Shown here: positions 1-5,890 of the stretch, one piece after another | How positions within the stretch are numbered: the stretch's first letter is position 1 | Layout: every line of letters begins with the position of its first letter | NCBI GenBank assembly: GCA_030145265.1 | Contig: JAQYWA010000130.1 | Span: forward strand, 1 to 6,180 | Length of the DNA: 6,180 nucleotides | DNA from: Desulfuromonas sp. | Lineage (GTDB): Bacteria > Desulfobacterota > Desulfuromonadia > Desulfuromonadales > Trichloromonadaceae | Direction: 5' to 3' | Made by a program: the position numbers and the translations under genes | The notes under the pieces: model-generated | Told to the model about the DNA's origin: nothing | Databases searched by the model: none | What the model saw: only the letters and a program-made list of their open reading frames with translations

Positions 1-314
1 CAGTAGCGGGAAAAGGGACGGACTTCCATGCGGCGCTCGTCAATTTCTTCCTCGCAGCGGACGCAGACGCCGTACACGTCTTGGGCCAGGCGGTCGAGGG
101 CGGCGTCGATGTCGCGGATTTTCTGGCGCTGGGTTTCGCTCAGGTTGAGCAACACATCCCGACTGTAGGTGTTGGCTGACATGTCACCAATGTCGGGGAC
201 GCCGTCCTGGCCCATTTCGCGGGCGGCGGCAGAGACGTTCTGGACCTCTTTCATGACGTCCCGGCGCATTTTCAGCAGGCGTTCCTTGGCTTGTTTCAGT
301 TGTGCTTCATCCAT
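1..314 (-). CDS. DksA/TraR-family C4 zinc-finger protein (3' end beyond window)
   Basis: The 104 residues visible begin MDEAQLKQAKERLLKMRRDV and lack the C-terminus, because the gene runs off the left edge. A charged N-terminal helix (about 1-33) and a second helix (about 51-80) resemble the two arms of the DksA coiled coil. C84-x2-C87 is the first half of a C4 zinc finger, and the next partial codon (TG) after Y104 fits the third cysteine. The stretch EEEIDERRMEVRP matches the DksA finger core. DksA relatives bind the RNA polymerase secondary channel and, often with ppGpp, retune rRNA and stress promoters. At the coil tip the DxxDxA motif appears as D41-I-G-D44-M-S46, with Ser instead of Ala. 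The ATG is preceded by AGGAG 8 nt upstream and lies 27 nt after the rlmH stop, so it is probably the last visible gene of that operon. The family is clear; whether it is a true DksA functional equivalent is not, since the visible arms look shorter than in E. coli DksA. Confidence 0.9.
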   Translation of the reverse strand, partial: MDEAQLKQAKERLLKMRRDVMKEVQNVSAAAREMGQDGVPDIGDMSANTYSRDVLLNLSETQRQKIRDIDAALDRLAQDVYGVCVRCEEEIDERRMEVRPFSRY

Positions 315-322
315 TCAATTTA

Positions 323-327
323 CTCCT
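323..327 (-). promoter_or_regulatory. Shine-Dalgarno of the DksA-like gene
   Basis: AGGAG on the minus strand lies 8 nt before the ATG at 314-312. It supports this start over the out-of-frame ATG at 310-308. Confidence 0.75.
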
Positions 328-341
328 GGGGCCCTCACTCA

Positions 342-818
342 TTAACGGTTGTGGTAGGGCTCGTTGCGTATGATGGTGAATCCCCGGTAAAGCTGTTCCA
401 GAAAAAAAAGTCGGGCCATCTGGTGAGTAAAGGTCATTGCTGACAGGGACAGGATCAAGTTTCCCCGTTGTCTGACCTTGTCGCTCAGTCCGTATGCCCC
501 CCCTATGACCGCTACCAGCTCCGACGTCCCTTGAACCATGTGTCGATCGAGCAGGTCGGCTAGCCTCTCAGAGGTCAGCCCGGTCCCCTGTTCGTCGAGG
601 ACGATGACAAAGGCATCTGACGAAATTTTAGCGAGGATTTTCTCCCCTTCGAGATCCCGGATGACCCGGGCATCGGCTTTTTTGCCGCCGGCTTTTTCTT
701 CCTTGAGTTCGAGGCAGGAAAAGGGGAGGTAGCGTTTCAGCCGGTTGCTGTATTCATTGGTGCCCTCACGCAGAAACGGCTCGGAGAGCTTGCCGACGCA
801 GATCAGCCTGAGCTTCAC
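342..818 (-). CDS. rlmH: 23S rRNA (pseudouridine1915-N3)-methyltransferase RlmH
   Basis: This 158-residue protein is close to the usual family length of about 155. RlmH is a SPOUT-fold, SAM-dependent enzyme that acts as a homodimer and methylates pseudouridine 1915 in helix 69 of 23S rRNA on assembled 70S ribosomes. Family motifs visible are LDEQG (74-78), the SAM-site loop IGGAYG (105-110), SLSAMTFTHQMAR (124-136), EQLYR (141-145) and the C-terminal PYH that ends in NR. The start is GTG, and its GTGA overlaps the rsfS stop by 4 nt. No strong SD precedes it, so translation is probably coupled to rsfS. Adjacency to rsfS is a very widespread bacterial pairing and strengthens both calls. No key motif is missing. 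Confidence 0.97.
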   Translation of the reverse strand: MKLRLICVGKLSEPFLREGTNEYSNRLKRYLPFSCLELKEEKAGGKKADARVIRDLEGEKILAKISSDAFVIVLDEQGTGLTSERLADLLDRHMVQGTSELVAVIGGAYGLSDKVRQRGNLILSLSAMTFTHQMARLFFLEQLYRGFTIIRNEPYHNR

Positions 819-1195
819 TGGGCCGAGGGTTTCCGGTCCCAGTGGAATTCCTCGGGAATGGTGATTTCGGCCGCTTCGCTCCAGAGGCCATCGAGATCGT
901 AGAAGTCGCGAATTGTTTCTTGGAATATGTGGACCATGACGTCGCCGTAGTCGAGCAGGATCCAGCGTCCTTCGTTCATTCCTTCGACTGCCAGCGGCAA
1001 GGTTTCGTGGTCGTTCTTCAGCCCCAGTCGGATCGATTCGGCGATCGCCTGAACCTGGCGGTCGGAACGGCCGTTGGCGATCAGCAGGTAGTCGGTCAGC
1101 GTCGAGAGTCCTTTGACTTCGAGAATGCGGACGTTGTAGGCCTTTTTGTCAAGTGCGTAGGCGGCGCAGAGAATAGCACGATCTTTTGACTGCAA
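815..1195 (-). CDS. rsfS: Ribosomal silencing factor RsfS (Iojap/YbeB family)
   Basis: This 126-residue protein has the complete Iojap domain: DKKAYNVRILEVKGLS (about 16-31), the hallmark TDYLLIANGRSDRQVQAIA (about 34-52), GRWILLDYGDVMVHIF (about 76-91) and a C-terminal FYDLDGLW-type segment (about 97-104). RsfS binds uL14 on the large subunit and blocks 30S joining, lowering translation in starvation or stationary phase. The start is inferred as TTG at 1195-1193. The frame has a stop codon at 1219-1217, no ATG or GTG lies between that stop and the TTG, and the next residues already match the family N-terminus. A modest SD (AAGGG, 1210-1206) sits 10 nt upstream inside the nadD end. Only 5 nt separate it from nadD, and it overlaps rlmH by 4 nt. 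Confidence 0.96.
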   Translation of the reverse strand: MQSKDRAILCAAYALDKKAYNVRILEVKGLSTLTDYLLIANGRSDRQVQAIAESIRLGLKNDHETLPLAVEGMNEGRWILLDYGDVMVHIFQETIRDFYDLDGLWSEAAEITIPEEFHWDRKPSAQ

Positions 1196-1200
1196 AGTGG

Positions 1201-1857
1201 TTAAACCCTTTCCTTGTTACGGTACAAGCCGTGGCGTTCAATATAATTGCAAACAGCAGATGGAACCAGGTAGCGTGGCGAGCGTCCCTTGACGACCAGC
1301 TGGCGGATGCGGGTGGACGAGATGTCCAGAAAAGTTTCCTCGACAAAAAACACAGCAGTTCCGCTCTGGTGACGCAAGGTTTTAGAAGCGCAATTATAAC
1401 AGAACTCTTTCATGATCGCAATGGGGAGGAGGTCCTTTGGATCGTTCACGACGACCCCCGGTCTGGCCGCCACGACAATGTTGCAAAGCTCGAAAAGGCG
1501 CCGGTAGTCTTTCCATGAGTGGAGGTCGCGGAAGGAGTCCATGCCGATGATGAAATAAAACTCGTCGGCGGGACGTTCGCGGTGCAGGGCTTCGAGGGTG
1601 TGGACGGAAAAGCTCTTGCCCGCACGCCGGTTTTCGATGTCGGAAACGGCGAAACTGGAGTTCCCGGCGATGGCGGCTTCGACCATGGCCAGTCGATGGG
1701 CAAAGGGGATGTCCTCGGCCACTGTTTTGTGGGGCGGCACGGCGGCCGGAATGAACAACACCTGGTCGAGGGCGCAGGCCTCCCGAACTTCCTCGGCAAT
1801 GCGGAGGTGAGCCAGGTGAATCGGATTGAAGGTGCCGCCGAGGATGCCGAGTTTCAT
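1201..1857 (-). CDS. nadD: Nicotinate-mononucleotide adenylyltransferase NadD
   Basis: From the conserved start this is 218 residues, the usual size. NadD transfers AMP from ATP to nicotinate mononucleotide to give deamido-NAD, the shared step of de novo and salvage NAD synthesis in the cytosol. Motifs seen are GGTFNPIHLAH (7-17, the nucleotidyltransferase GGTFDPxHxGH signature, here with Asn for Asp and Ala for the second Gly), PPHK (41-44), IGMDS (104-108), the W115 region SWKDYRRLF, ARPG (131-134) and ISSTRIR (179-185). The start is uncertain. ATG 1857 matches the family N-terminus, but the sequence before it is C/T-rich repeat with no SD. An in-frame ATG at 1902 has AGGAG 9 nt upstream and would add MPSHPSHLTLHPSRL, encoded by that repeat. 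I give the conserved start. The gene is followed after 5 nt by rsfS, a common arrangement. Confidence 0.95.
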   Translation of the reverse strand: MKLGILGGTFNPIHLAHLRIAEEVREACALDQVLFIPAAVPPHKTVAEDIPFAHRLAMVEAAIAGNSSFAVSDIENRRAGKSFSVHTLEALHRERPADEFYFIIGMDSFRDLHSWKDYRRLFELCNIVVAARPGVVVNDPKDLLPIAIMKEFCYNCASKTLRHQSGTAVFFVEETFLDISSTRIRQLVVKGRSPRYLVPSAVCNYIERHGLYRNKERV

Positions 1858-1862
1858 AAGCC

Positions 1863-1927
1863 GTGAGGGGTGAAGGGTGAGGTGTGAGGGGTGGGAAGGC
1901 ATTTCGCCTCACTCCTCACACCTCACT
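1863..1927. repeat. Palindromic heptamer (GTGAGGN) repeat between proA and nadD
   Basis: On the plus strand five tandem heptamers run from 1863 to 1897: GTGAGGG, GTGAAGG, GTGAGGT, GTGAGGG, GTGGGAA. After a 9-nt centre, three reverse-complement heptamers follow at 1907-1927: CCTCACT, CCTCACA, CCTCACT. The 13 nt at 1877-1889 (GTGAGGTGTGAGG) are an exact inverted copy of 1914-1926, so the transcript can fold into a 13-bp stem with a 24-nt loop. It fills nearly all the space between the proA stop and the conserved nadD start. It resembles in style the short tandemly repeated heptamers known in several bacterial genomes; its family here is unidentified. Confidence 0.85.
1912..1916 (-). promoter_or_regulatory. 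Repeat-derived Shine-Dalgarno for the alternative nadD start
   Basis: AGGAG on the minus strand, formed where two GTGAGGN units meet, lies 9 nt before the in-frame ATG at 1902-1900. No comparable site precedes the conserved start at 1857. Three of its bases fall in the predicted 13-bp stem and two in the loop, so access could depend on folding. Confidence 0.5.
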
Positions 1928-1930
1928 GAT

Positions 1931-3187
1931 TCATTGTCTTATCTGCCCATCGCCGAGGACGATGAACTTGCGGGTGGTCAGATCCTCGAGCCCCATCGGG
2001 CCGAAGGAGTGCAGTTTGGTGGTCGAAATACCGATTTCGGCGCCAAGCCCGAGTTGGTTGCCGTCGGAGAAGCGGGTCGAGGCGTTGACCATCACCACGC
2101 TCGAGTTGATTTCCCGCAGAAATCGTTGAGCGTGGGCGTAGTCGCTAGTGATGATGATTTCGGTATGCAGGGAACCATAGCGGTTGATGTGGTCGGTTGC
2201 ATCGCTCTGGTTGTCGACCACTTTGACCGCGAGGATCAGGTCGAGGTACTCGGCATGCCAGTCTTCTTCGCTGGCCGCTTTAACCTCGGGGGCGAATTCG
2301 CGGGTCACCTCGCAGCCGCGGATTTCCACCCCGGCCTGGCGCATGGCGGCGACGATGCGGGGGACGAAGGTTTCCGCCACGTCTTTGTGGATCAGCAGGG
2401 TTTCCATGGCGTTGCAGACGCCGGGGCGCTGCGTCTTGGCGTTGAGGCAGATGCGCTCGGCCATCTCGAAGTCGGCGCTGGCGTCGACGAACGCGTGGCA
2501 GACCCCCTTGTAGTGTTTGATGACCGGAATGCGGGAGTTTTCGCTGACGAAGCGGATCAGTCCTTCGCCGCCGCGGGGGATGATCAGGTCGATTTCGTCT
2601 TCGAGTTTAAGCAGTTCGAGGACCGCGCTGCGGTCGGTGGTGGCGACCACCTGCAAGGCGGCTGCCGGCAGGCTCATCCTGGTCAGGGCTTGCTTGAGAA
2701 CATTGCCGATCGCCGAGTTGGAGTGAATGGCTTCCGAGCCGCCGCGCAGGATCACGGCGTTGCCGCTCTTGAGGCAGAGTCCGGCAGCATCGGCGGTGAC
2801 GTTGGGGCGCGATTCGAAGATGATGCCGATGACCCCCAGGGGGATGCGCATACGGCCGACCTGGATGCCGTTGGGGCGGCGCCACATTCCGGTGACTTCG
2901 CCGACCGGGTCGGGGAGGGCGGCAACTTCCCGCAGGCCGTCGGCCATCGCTTTGATGCGGTCGTCGTTAAGCACCAGCCGGTCGATCATGGCCGGGGCCA
3001 GACCCCGTTCGCGGGCTGCCGCCAGGTCGAGTTCGTTGGCTTCGATCAGTTCCGGAGCGCTTTGCTCCAGATCCGCGGCCATGCGCAGCAGCAGGTCGTT
3101 CTTGACGGCGGAAGAGAGGTTGGCCATGACGCGGCCGGCCTGTTTGGCTTCCTGGGCCAGGTTCAACATGTCGTTGCTTATGCTCAT
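1931..3187 (-). CDS. proA: Glutamate-5-semialdehyde dehydrogenase (gamma-glutamyl phosphate reductase) ProA
   Basis: This is 418 residues, matching the roughly 417 of E. coli ProA. It reduces gamma-glutamyl phosphate with NADPH to glutamate-5-semialdehyde, which cyclises to pyrroline-5-carboxylate on the way to proline. It has the aldehyde-dehydrogenase fold: [20 protein letters not shown] (116-135), [13 protein letters not shown] (141-153) and [10 protein letters not shown] (202-211). The catalytic cysteine is C258 in the family motif QRPGVCNA (253-260). A C-terminal segment [10 protein letters not shown] followed by [10 protein letters not shown] is also typical. The ATG has GAGGAG 6 nt upstream. 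It follows proB by 61 nt, consistent with a proBA unit whose products act in succession and may hand on the labile phosphate directly. A very long open frame on the opposite strand is a codon-bias shadow. Confidence 0.98.
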   Translation of the reverse strand: MSISNDMLNLAQEAKQAGRVMANLSSAVKNDLLLRMAADLEQSAPELIEANELDLAAARERGLAPAMIDRLVLNDDRIKAMADGLREVAALPDPVGEVTGMWRRPNGIQVGRMRIPLGVIGIIFESRPNVTADAAGLCLKSGNAVILRGGSEAIHSNSAIGNVLKQALTRMSLPAAALQVVATTDRSAVLELLKLEDEIDLIIPRGGEGLIRFVSENSRIPVIKHYKGVCHAFVDASADFEMAERICLNAKTQRPGVCNAMETLLIHKDVAETFVPRIVAAMRQAGVEIRGCEVTREFAPEVKAASEEDWHAEYLDLILAVKVVDNQSDATDHINRYGSLHTEIIITSDYAHAQRFLREINSSVVMVNASTRFSDGNQLGLGAEIGISTTKLHSFGPMGLEDLTTRKFIVLGDGQIRQ

Positions 3188-3193
3188 CGCGGT

Positions 3194-3199
3194 CTCCTC
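3194..3199 (-). promoter_or_regulatory. Shine-Dalgarno of proA
   Basis: GAGGAG on the minus strand lies 6 nt before the proA ATG (3187-3185) and fixes that start. The rest of the 61-nt proB-proA gap shows only a 4-bp hairpin (GGGC/GCCC) and no T-run, so no terminator is seen there. Confidence 0.75.
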
Positions 3200-3248
3200 G
3201 ATGGTGGTGTGGGCGACGGCCCGTAGGCGGTCTCTTGGTTCGGGTGGT

Positions 3249-4394
3249 TTATTCCGCTTCGGTTTCTTTGGCGCGGTTTTTCAGCACCAGGTTGTCCCGG
3301 TGAATGATCTCGTCGCCATATTTATAGCCGAGGATCCCTTCGATTTCAGAGGATTTCTTGCCCATAATGCGGAGCAGTTCGGCTAGTGAATAGTTAATCA
3401 CGCCTTTGGCGAACTCTTCGCCGTCGAGGCTGCAGAGGCGCACGGCGTCGCCTCGGTCGAACCCGCCATCAACCCCCTCGATGCCGGAGGGAAGCAGGCT
3501 TTTGCCATTTTTGGTGAGGGCGGTCACCGCGCCATCATCGATGAAAAGTTTGCCGCGGGGTTTCTTGGTGAAGGCGATCCAGTGTTTTTTCGCCGCCATC
3601 CGGTTGCGGGCCGGCAGAAAGTAGGTGCCCAGATCCTCGCCGTCAAGCAGGCGGGGGAGCAGGCCCGGTTTGCGGCCGTTGATGATGACGGTGCCGACGC
3701 CGTACAGCGAGGCCCGTTTGGCGGCCCTGATCTTGGTCGTCATGCCGCCGGTGCCGATGTCGCTGCCACTGTCGCCGGCAACTGCCTCGATCTCCGCGGA
3801 AATGCGCGGCACTTCATGGATCAGCCGGGCCTCGGGATTGTCCCGGGGGTCGGAGTCGTAGAGGCCGTCGACGTCTGAGAGGATGACCAGCAGGTTGGCT
3901 TCGAGCAGGTTGGTGACCATGGCCGACAGGTTGTCGTTGTCGCCGAAACGGATTTCATCGACCACCACCGTATCGTTTTCGTTGATGATCGGGATGATTC
4001 CGTAGTCGAGCAGGGTCATCAGGGTGTTGCGGGCGTTCAGATAGCGCCGGCGGTTTGCCAGGTCGTCGCGGGTCAGCAGGACCTGGGCGACCTTGCGGTC
4101 GTGAGCGCGGAAGGCGTCTTCGTAGATGCTGATAATTCGGCTCTGGCCGATGGCGGCGGCGGCCTGTTTCAGCGGGATGGTGCGCGGTCGGCCGACGATG
4201 CCGAGATCGCCTTTGCCGGCGGCTACGGCCCCGGAAGAGACCAGTACGACTTCATAGCCTCGCTTCAGCAGGCTTTCGACATCTCGGGTCAGTTGGGCAA
4301 TGGCGGCGGTGTTGAGTCCGTTGCAGTCAGAAATGACGCCGCTGCCGACCTTGACCACGATCCGTTTTACATGAGAGAAGAGGTTGCTTCGCAT
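3249..4394 (-). CDS. proB: Glutamate 5-kinase ProB with C-terminal PUA domain
   Basis: This is 381 residues (E. coli 367). It phosphorylates glutamate with ATP to gamma-glutamyl phosphate, the committed and usually proline-inhibited step of proline synthesis. The amino-acid-kinase domain (about 8-260) shows VVKVGSG (13-19), [10 protein letters not shown] (51-60), PIINENDTV (135-143), [11 protein letters not shown] (150-160), LSDVDGLYD (172-180) and GTGGMTTK (214-221). A PUA domain follows from about 280 ([11 protein letters not shown]) to about 360, then a charged tail. In E. coli the PUA domain contributes to feedback properties. The ATG is preceded by no clear SD (upstream CAGCAGATTGCTCTATCC), so initiation may be modest. 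The gene sits 81 nt after obgE with its own likely promoter in that gap, and 61 nt before proA. Confidence 0.97.
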   Translation of the reverse strand: MRSNLFSHVKRIVVKVGSGVISDCNGLNTAAIAQLTRDVESLLKRGYEVVLVSSGAVAAGKGDLGIVGRPRTIPLKQAAAAIGQSRIISIYEDAFRAHDRKVAQVLLTRDDLANRRRYLNARNTLMTLLDYGIIPIINENDTVVVDEIRFGDNDNLSAMVTNLLEANLLVILSDVDGLYDSDPRDNPEARLIHEVPRISAEIEAVAGDSGSDIGTGGMTTKIRAAKRASLYGVGTVIINGRKPGLLPRLLDGEDLGTYFLPARNRMAAKKHWIAFTKKPRGKLFIDDGAVTALTKNGKSLLPSGIEGVDGGFDRGDAVRLCSLDGEEFAKGVINYSLAELLRIMGKKSSEIEGILGYKYGDEIIHRDNLVLKNRAKETEAE

Positions 4395-4432
4395 GGATAG
4401 AGCAATCTGCTGGTGTCTGGGGTTGTGGAAGT

Positions 4433-4447
4433 CCCGGAAAAGCCGGG
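4433..4447 (-). other. Small hairpin next to the presumed proB transcription start
   Basis: On the minus strand CCCGG-CTTTT-CCGGG forms a 5-bp stem with a 5-nt loop. No T-run follows on either strand, so it is not a good intrinsic terminator. It sits just downstream of the predicted -10 element, near the expected start of transcription. It could be an operator-like palindrome or chance in GC-rich DNA. Confidence 0.35.
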
Positions 4448-4449
4448 TA

Positions 4450-4479
4450 ATCTTACCCTCGTGCCGAAGTTGATGTCAA
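4450..4479 (-). promoter_or_regulatory. Candidate sigma-70 promoter for proBA
   Basis: On the minus strand TTGACA (4479-4474) is a perfect -35 hexamer, followed by an 18-nt spacer and TAAGAT (4455-4450), which matches 4 of 6 of the -10 consensus. Transcription would start near 4443, giving a proB leader of roughly 50 nt. The -35 box overlaps the obgE stop codon (TGA within TTGACA). This would let proline synthesis genes be expressed independently of the ribosomal-protein/obgE transcript. Confidence 0.55.
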
Positions 4480-5516
4480 GGCAGCACCGGGGGGATCTCG
4501 GGTTTCGACGCTTGCCGCAGGCGTTCCAGTTCGAGGCCGATGGCTTCGACCAGCGGTCGGGTTCCTTCGCCAGTGGCCGCGGAAATGCAGAAAACCTGGT
4601 AGCCGCGCTGCTCGAAGTAGGGGATCAGCTCCTGCTGCTGCTCACGCACCTCGGTGATGTCCTGCTTAGTCAGCACCACGAACTGAAGCTTGGCCAGCAT
4701 CTCCGGGTCGTGCTGCTCAAGTTCACGGTTGATGGTTTCAAAATTCTCGATCGGGTCGCCTTCCTGCATCGATGAAATGTCAACCAGGTGCAGAAACAGG
4801 TTGGTGCGTTCGACGTGGCGCAGGAAGCGGGTGCCGAGTCCGTGCCCCTCGCTGGCCCCCTTGATCAGCCCGGGGATGTCGGCCATGACAAACGATTTGT
4901 AGCCGCCGTAGGCGACCACGCCAAGGTTGGGCACCAGGGTGGTAAAGGGATAGTCGGCGATTTTCGGCCGGGCCGCGGAGACCGTCGAGATCAGGGTCGA
5001 CTTGCCGGCGTTGGGCATGCCGACCAGGCCGACGTCGGCAAGCAGCTTGAGCTGCAGGCGCAAGGTCCGTTCCTCGCCCGGCATGCCGGGCTGGGTGTGG
5101 CGAGGAGCCCGGTTGGTGCTGGTGACGAAGCGGGCGTTGCCGCGGCCGCCCATGCCCCCCTTGAGCAGCAGGATTTCCTGGTCTGCTACGGTCAGGTCGG
5201 CCAGCAGTTCGCCGCTGTCGTCGTCGTAGATCAGGGTGCCGGGAGGGACGTTGATGTGCAGGGATTCGCCCCCCTTGCCGTGGCGGTTCTTGCCCATGCC
5301 GTGGGCGCCCCGCTCGGCTTTGTAGTGCACTTTGTAGCGTAAGTCGAGGAGGGTCGACAGGCCGCTGTCGACACGGAACCAGACACCGCCGCCGTTGCCG
5401 CCGTCGCCGCCATCCGGACCGCCTAAAGGAATAAACTTTTCGCGGCGGAAGGAGAGGCAGCCGCGGCCGCCGTCGCCGGACTTGACATGGATTTTTACTT
5501 CATCGACGAATTTCAT
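4476..5516 (-). CDS. obgE: Obg-family ribosome-assembly GTPase ObgE/CgtA
   Basis: This 346-residue protein has the full Obg fold followed by a GTPase domain. Obg binds the 50S subunit late in assembly, and in several bacteria also binds ppGpp, linking ribosome maturation to growth. The N-terminal glycine-rich Obg domain spans 1 to about 158, with [13 protein letters not shown] (32-44), KNRHGKGG (76-83) and [12 protein letters not shown] (119-130). G motifs are G1 GMPNAGKST (166-174), switch I FTTLVP (191-196), G3 DIPG (213-216), G4 TKQD (283-286, Thr in place of the commoner Asn) and G5 SAATGEG (312-318). It lacks the C-terminal OCT domain of longer Gram-positive forms. The start MKFVDEVKI is the family N-terminus; only a weak SD (CCAGG, 11 nt away) precedes it. 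It follows rplU-rpmA as in most bacteria, but a terminator lies between. Confidence 0.98.
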   Translation of the reverse strand: MKFVDEVKIHVKSGDGGRGCLSFRREKFIPLGGPDGGDGGNGGGVWFRVDSGLSTLLDLRYKVHYKAERGAHGMGKNRHGKGGESLHINVPPGTLIYDDDSGELLADLTVADQEILLLKGGMGGRGNARFVTSTNRAPRHTQPGMPGEERTLRLQLKLLADVGLVGMPNAGKSTLISTVSAARPKIADYPFTTLVPNLGVVAYGGYKSFVMADIPGLIKGASEGHGLGTRFLRHVERTNLFLHLVDISSMQEGDPIENFETINRELEQHDPEMLAKLQFVVLTKQDITEVREQQQELIPYFEQRGYQVFCISAATGEGTRPLVEAIGLELERLRQASKPEIPPVLP

Positions 5517-5549
5517 GTTCTGTTCTGCCTGGCCATAGCCGGTGATAAG

Positions 5550-5587
5550 AAAAAAAGCCCGAAGTTCTGTTGGCGAACCTCGGGCTT
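5550..5587 (-). terminator. Intrinsic terminator after rpmA, before obgE
   Basis: On the minus strand AAGCCCGAGGTTC (5587-5575), loop GCCAACA (5574-5568) and GAACTTCGGGCTT (5567-5555) form a 13-bp stem with a single G-U pair. The stem runs straight into a seven-T tract (5556-5550). These are the textbook parts of a Rho-independent terminator. It lies 31 nt after the rpmA stop and 33 nt before the obgE ATG. It probably ends most rplU-rpmA transcripts, with partial read-through into obgE. Confidence 0.88.
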
Positions 5588-5596
5588 CAAGTTTTT

Positions 5597-5610
5597 CGGC
5601 GTTTCCGCCG
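5597..5610 (-). other. GAAA-tetraloop hairpin 3' of rpmA
   Basis: On the minus strand CGGCG-GAAA-CGCCG is a 5-bp GC-rich stem capped by a GNRA tetraloop, 8 nt after the rpmA stop and 9 nt before the terminator stem. It may protect the 3' end of the rplU-rpmA mRNA; this is inference and the stem is short. Confidence 0.35.
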
Positions 5611-5618
5611 GCGGGGCT

Positions 5619-5876
5619 TTACTCAGCAGTGTAAACGCTGATTTTCTGGCGCAGTTTGTCCTTGCGCTCAAACTTGACCACGCCGTCGATCAGTGCGAAC
5701 AGGGTGTAGTCCTTGCCGCAGCCGACGTTATTGCCAGGATGGAAGGTAGTGCCGCGCTGGCGAACCAGAATTGATCCCGCGGTGACCTGCTGTCCACCAA
5801 ACCGCTTTACACCCAGTCGTTTACCTGCGCTGTCGCGGCCGTTTCTGGAGCTGCCGACGCCCTTTTTGTGTGCCAT
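5619..5876 (-). CDS. rpmA: 50S ribosomal protein bL27
   Basis: This 85-residue protein is the standard bL27 length. It opens [16 protein letters not shown], followed by [22 protein letters not shown] and [19 protein letters not shown], all family-defining. bL27 sits near the peptidyl-transferase centre, and its N-terminal tail reaches the P-site tRNA. The tail begins directly with M-A-H-K-K, so there is no sign of the cleavable N-terminal extension found in Firmicutes and some other groups. The ATG has a perfect AAGGAGG 7 nt upstream, and the gap to rplU is 12 nt, consistent with equimolar expression of the two ribosomal proteins. A terminator lies downstream. Confidence 0.99.
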   Translation of the reverse strand: MAHKKGVGSSRNGRDSAGKRLGVKRFGGQQVTAGSILVRQRGTTFHPGNNVGCGKDYTLFALIDGVVKFERKDKLRQKISVYTAE

Positions 5877-5883
5877 GGGTAAG

Positions 5884-5890
5884 CCTCCTT
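5884..5890 (-). promoter_or_regulatory. Strong Shine-Dalgarno of rpmA overlapping the rplU stop
   Basis: AAGGAGG on the minus strand lies 7 nt before the rpmA ATG. It merges with the rplU stop codon (TAAGGAGG), so ribosomes finishing rplU are placed directly on the rpmA initiation site, favouring coupled translation. Confidence 0.85.

Noticed and set aside
1394..1912. A 172-codon minus-strand frame overlapping nadD in another frame
   Set aside because: The product is Arg/Pro/His-rich out-of-frame noise; the nadD frame carries all the conserved motifs.
1863..1927. The proA-nadD palindrome as a Rho-independent terminator or CRISPR array
   Set aside because: No T-run follows the stem on the minus strand, and the 7-nt units have no spacers, so neither class fits.
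1877..3226. A 449-codon open frame on the plus strand, opposite proA
   Set aside because: It is almost exactly antisense to proA, its product is low-complexity (rich in G, A, D, V, H) with no recognisable domain, and it begins inside the heptamer repeat. It reflects GC-rich codon usage of proA.
3188..3248. A promoter or terminator in the proB-proA gap
   Set aside because: Only the proA SD and a 4-bp hairpin are visible; no -35/-10 pair or T-run was found.
4788..5342. A 184-codon open frame on the plus strand, opposite obgE
   Set aside because: Fully antisense to the well-supported obgE, with composition expected from reverse-reading glycine- and alanine-rich codons and no SD or family resemblance.
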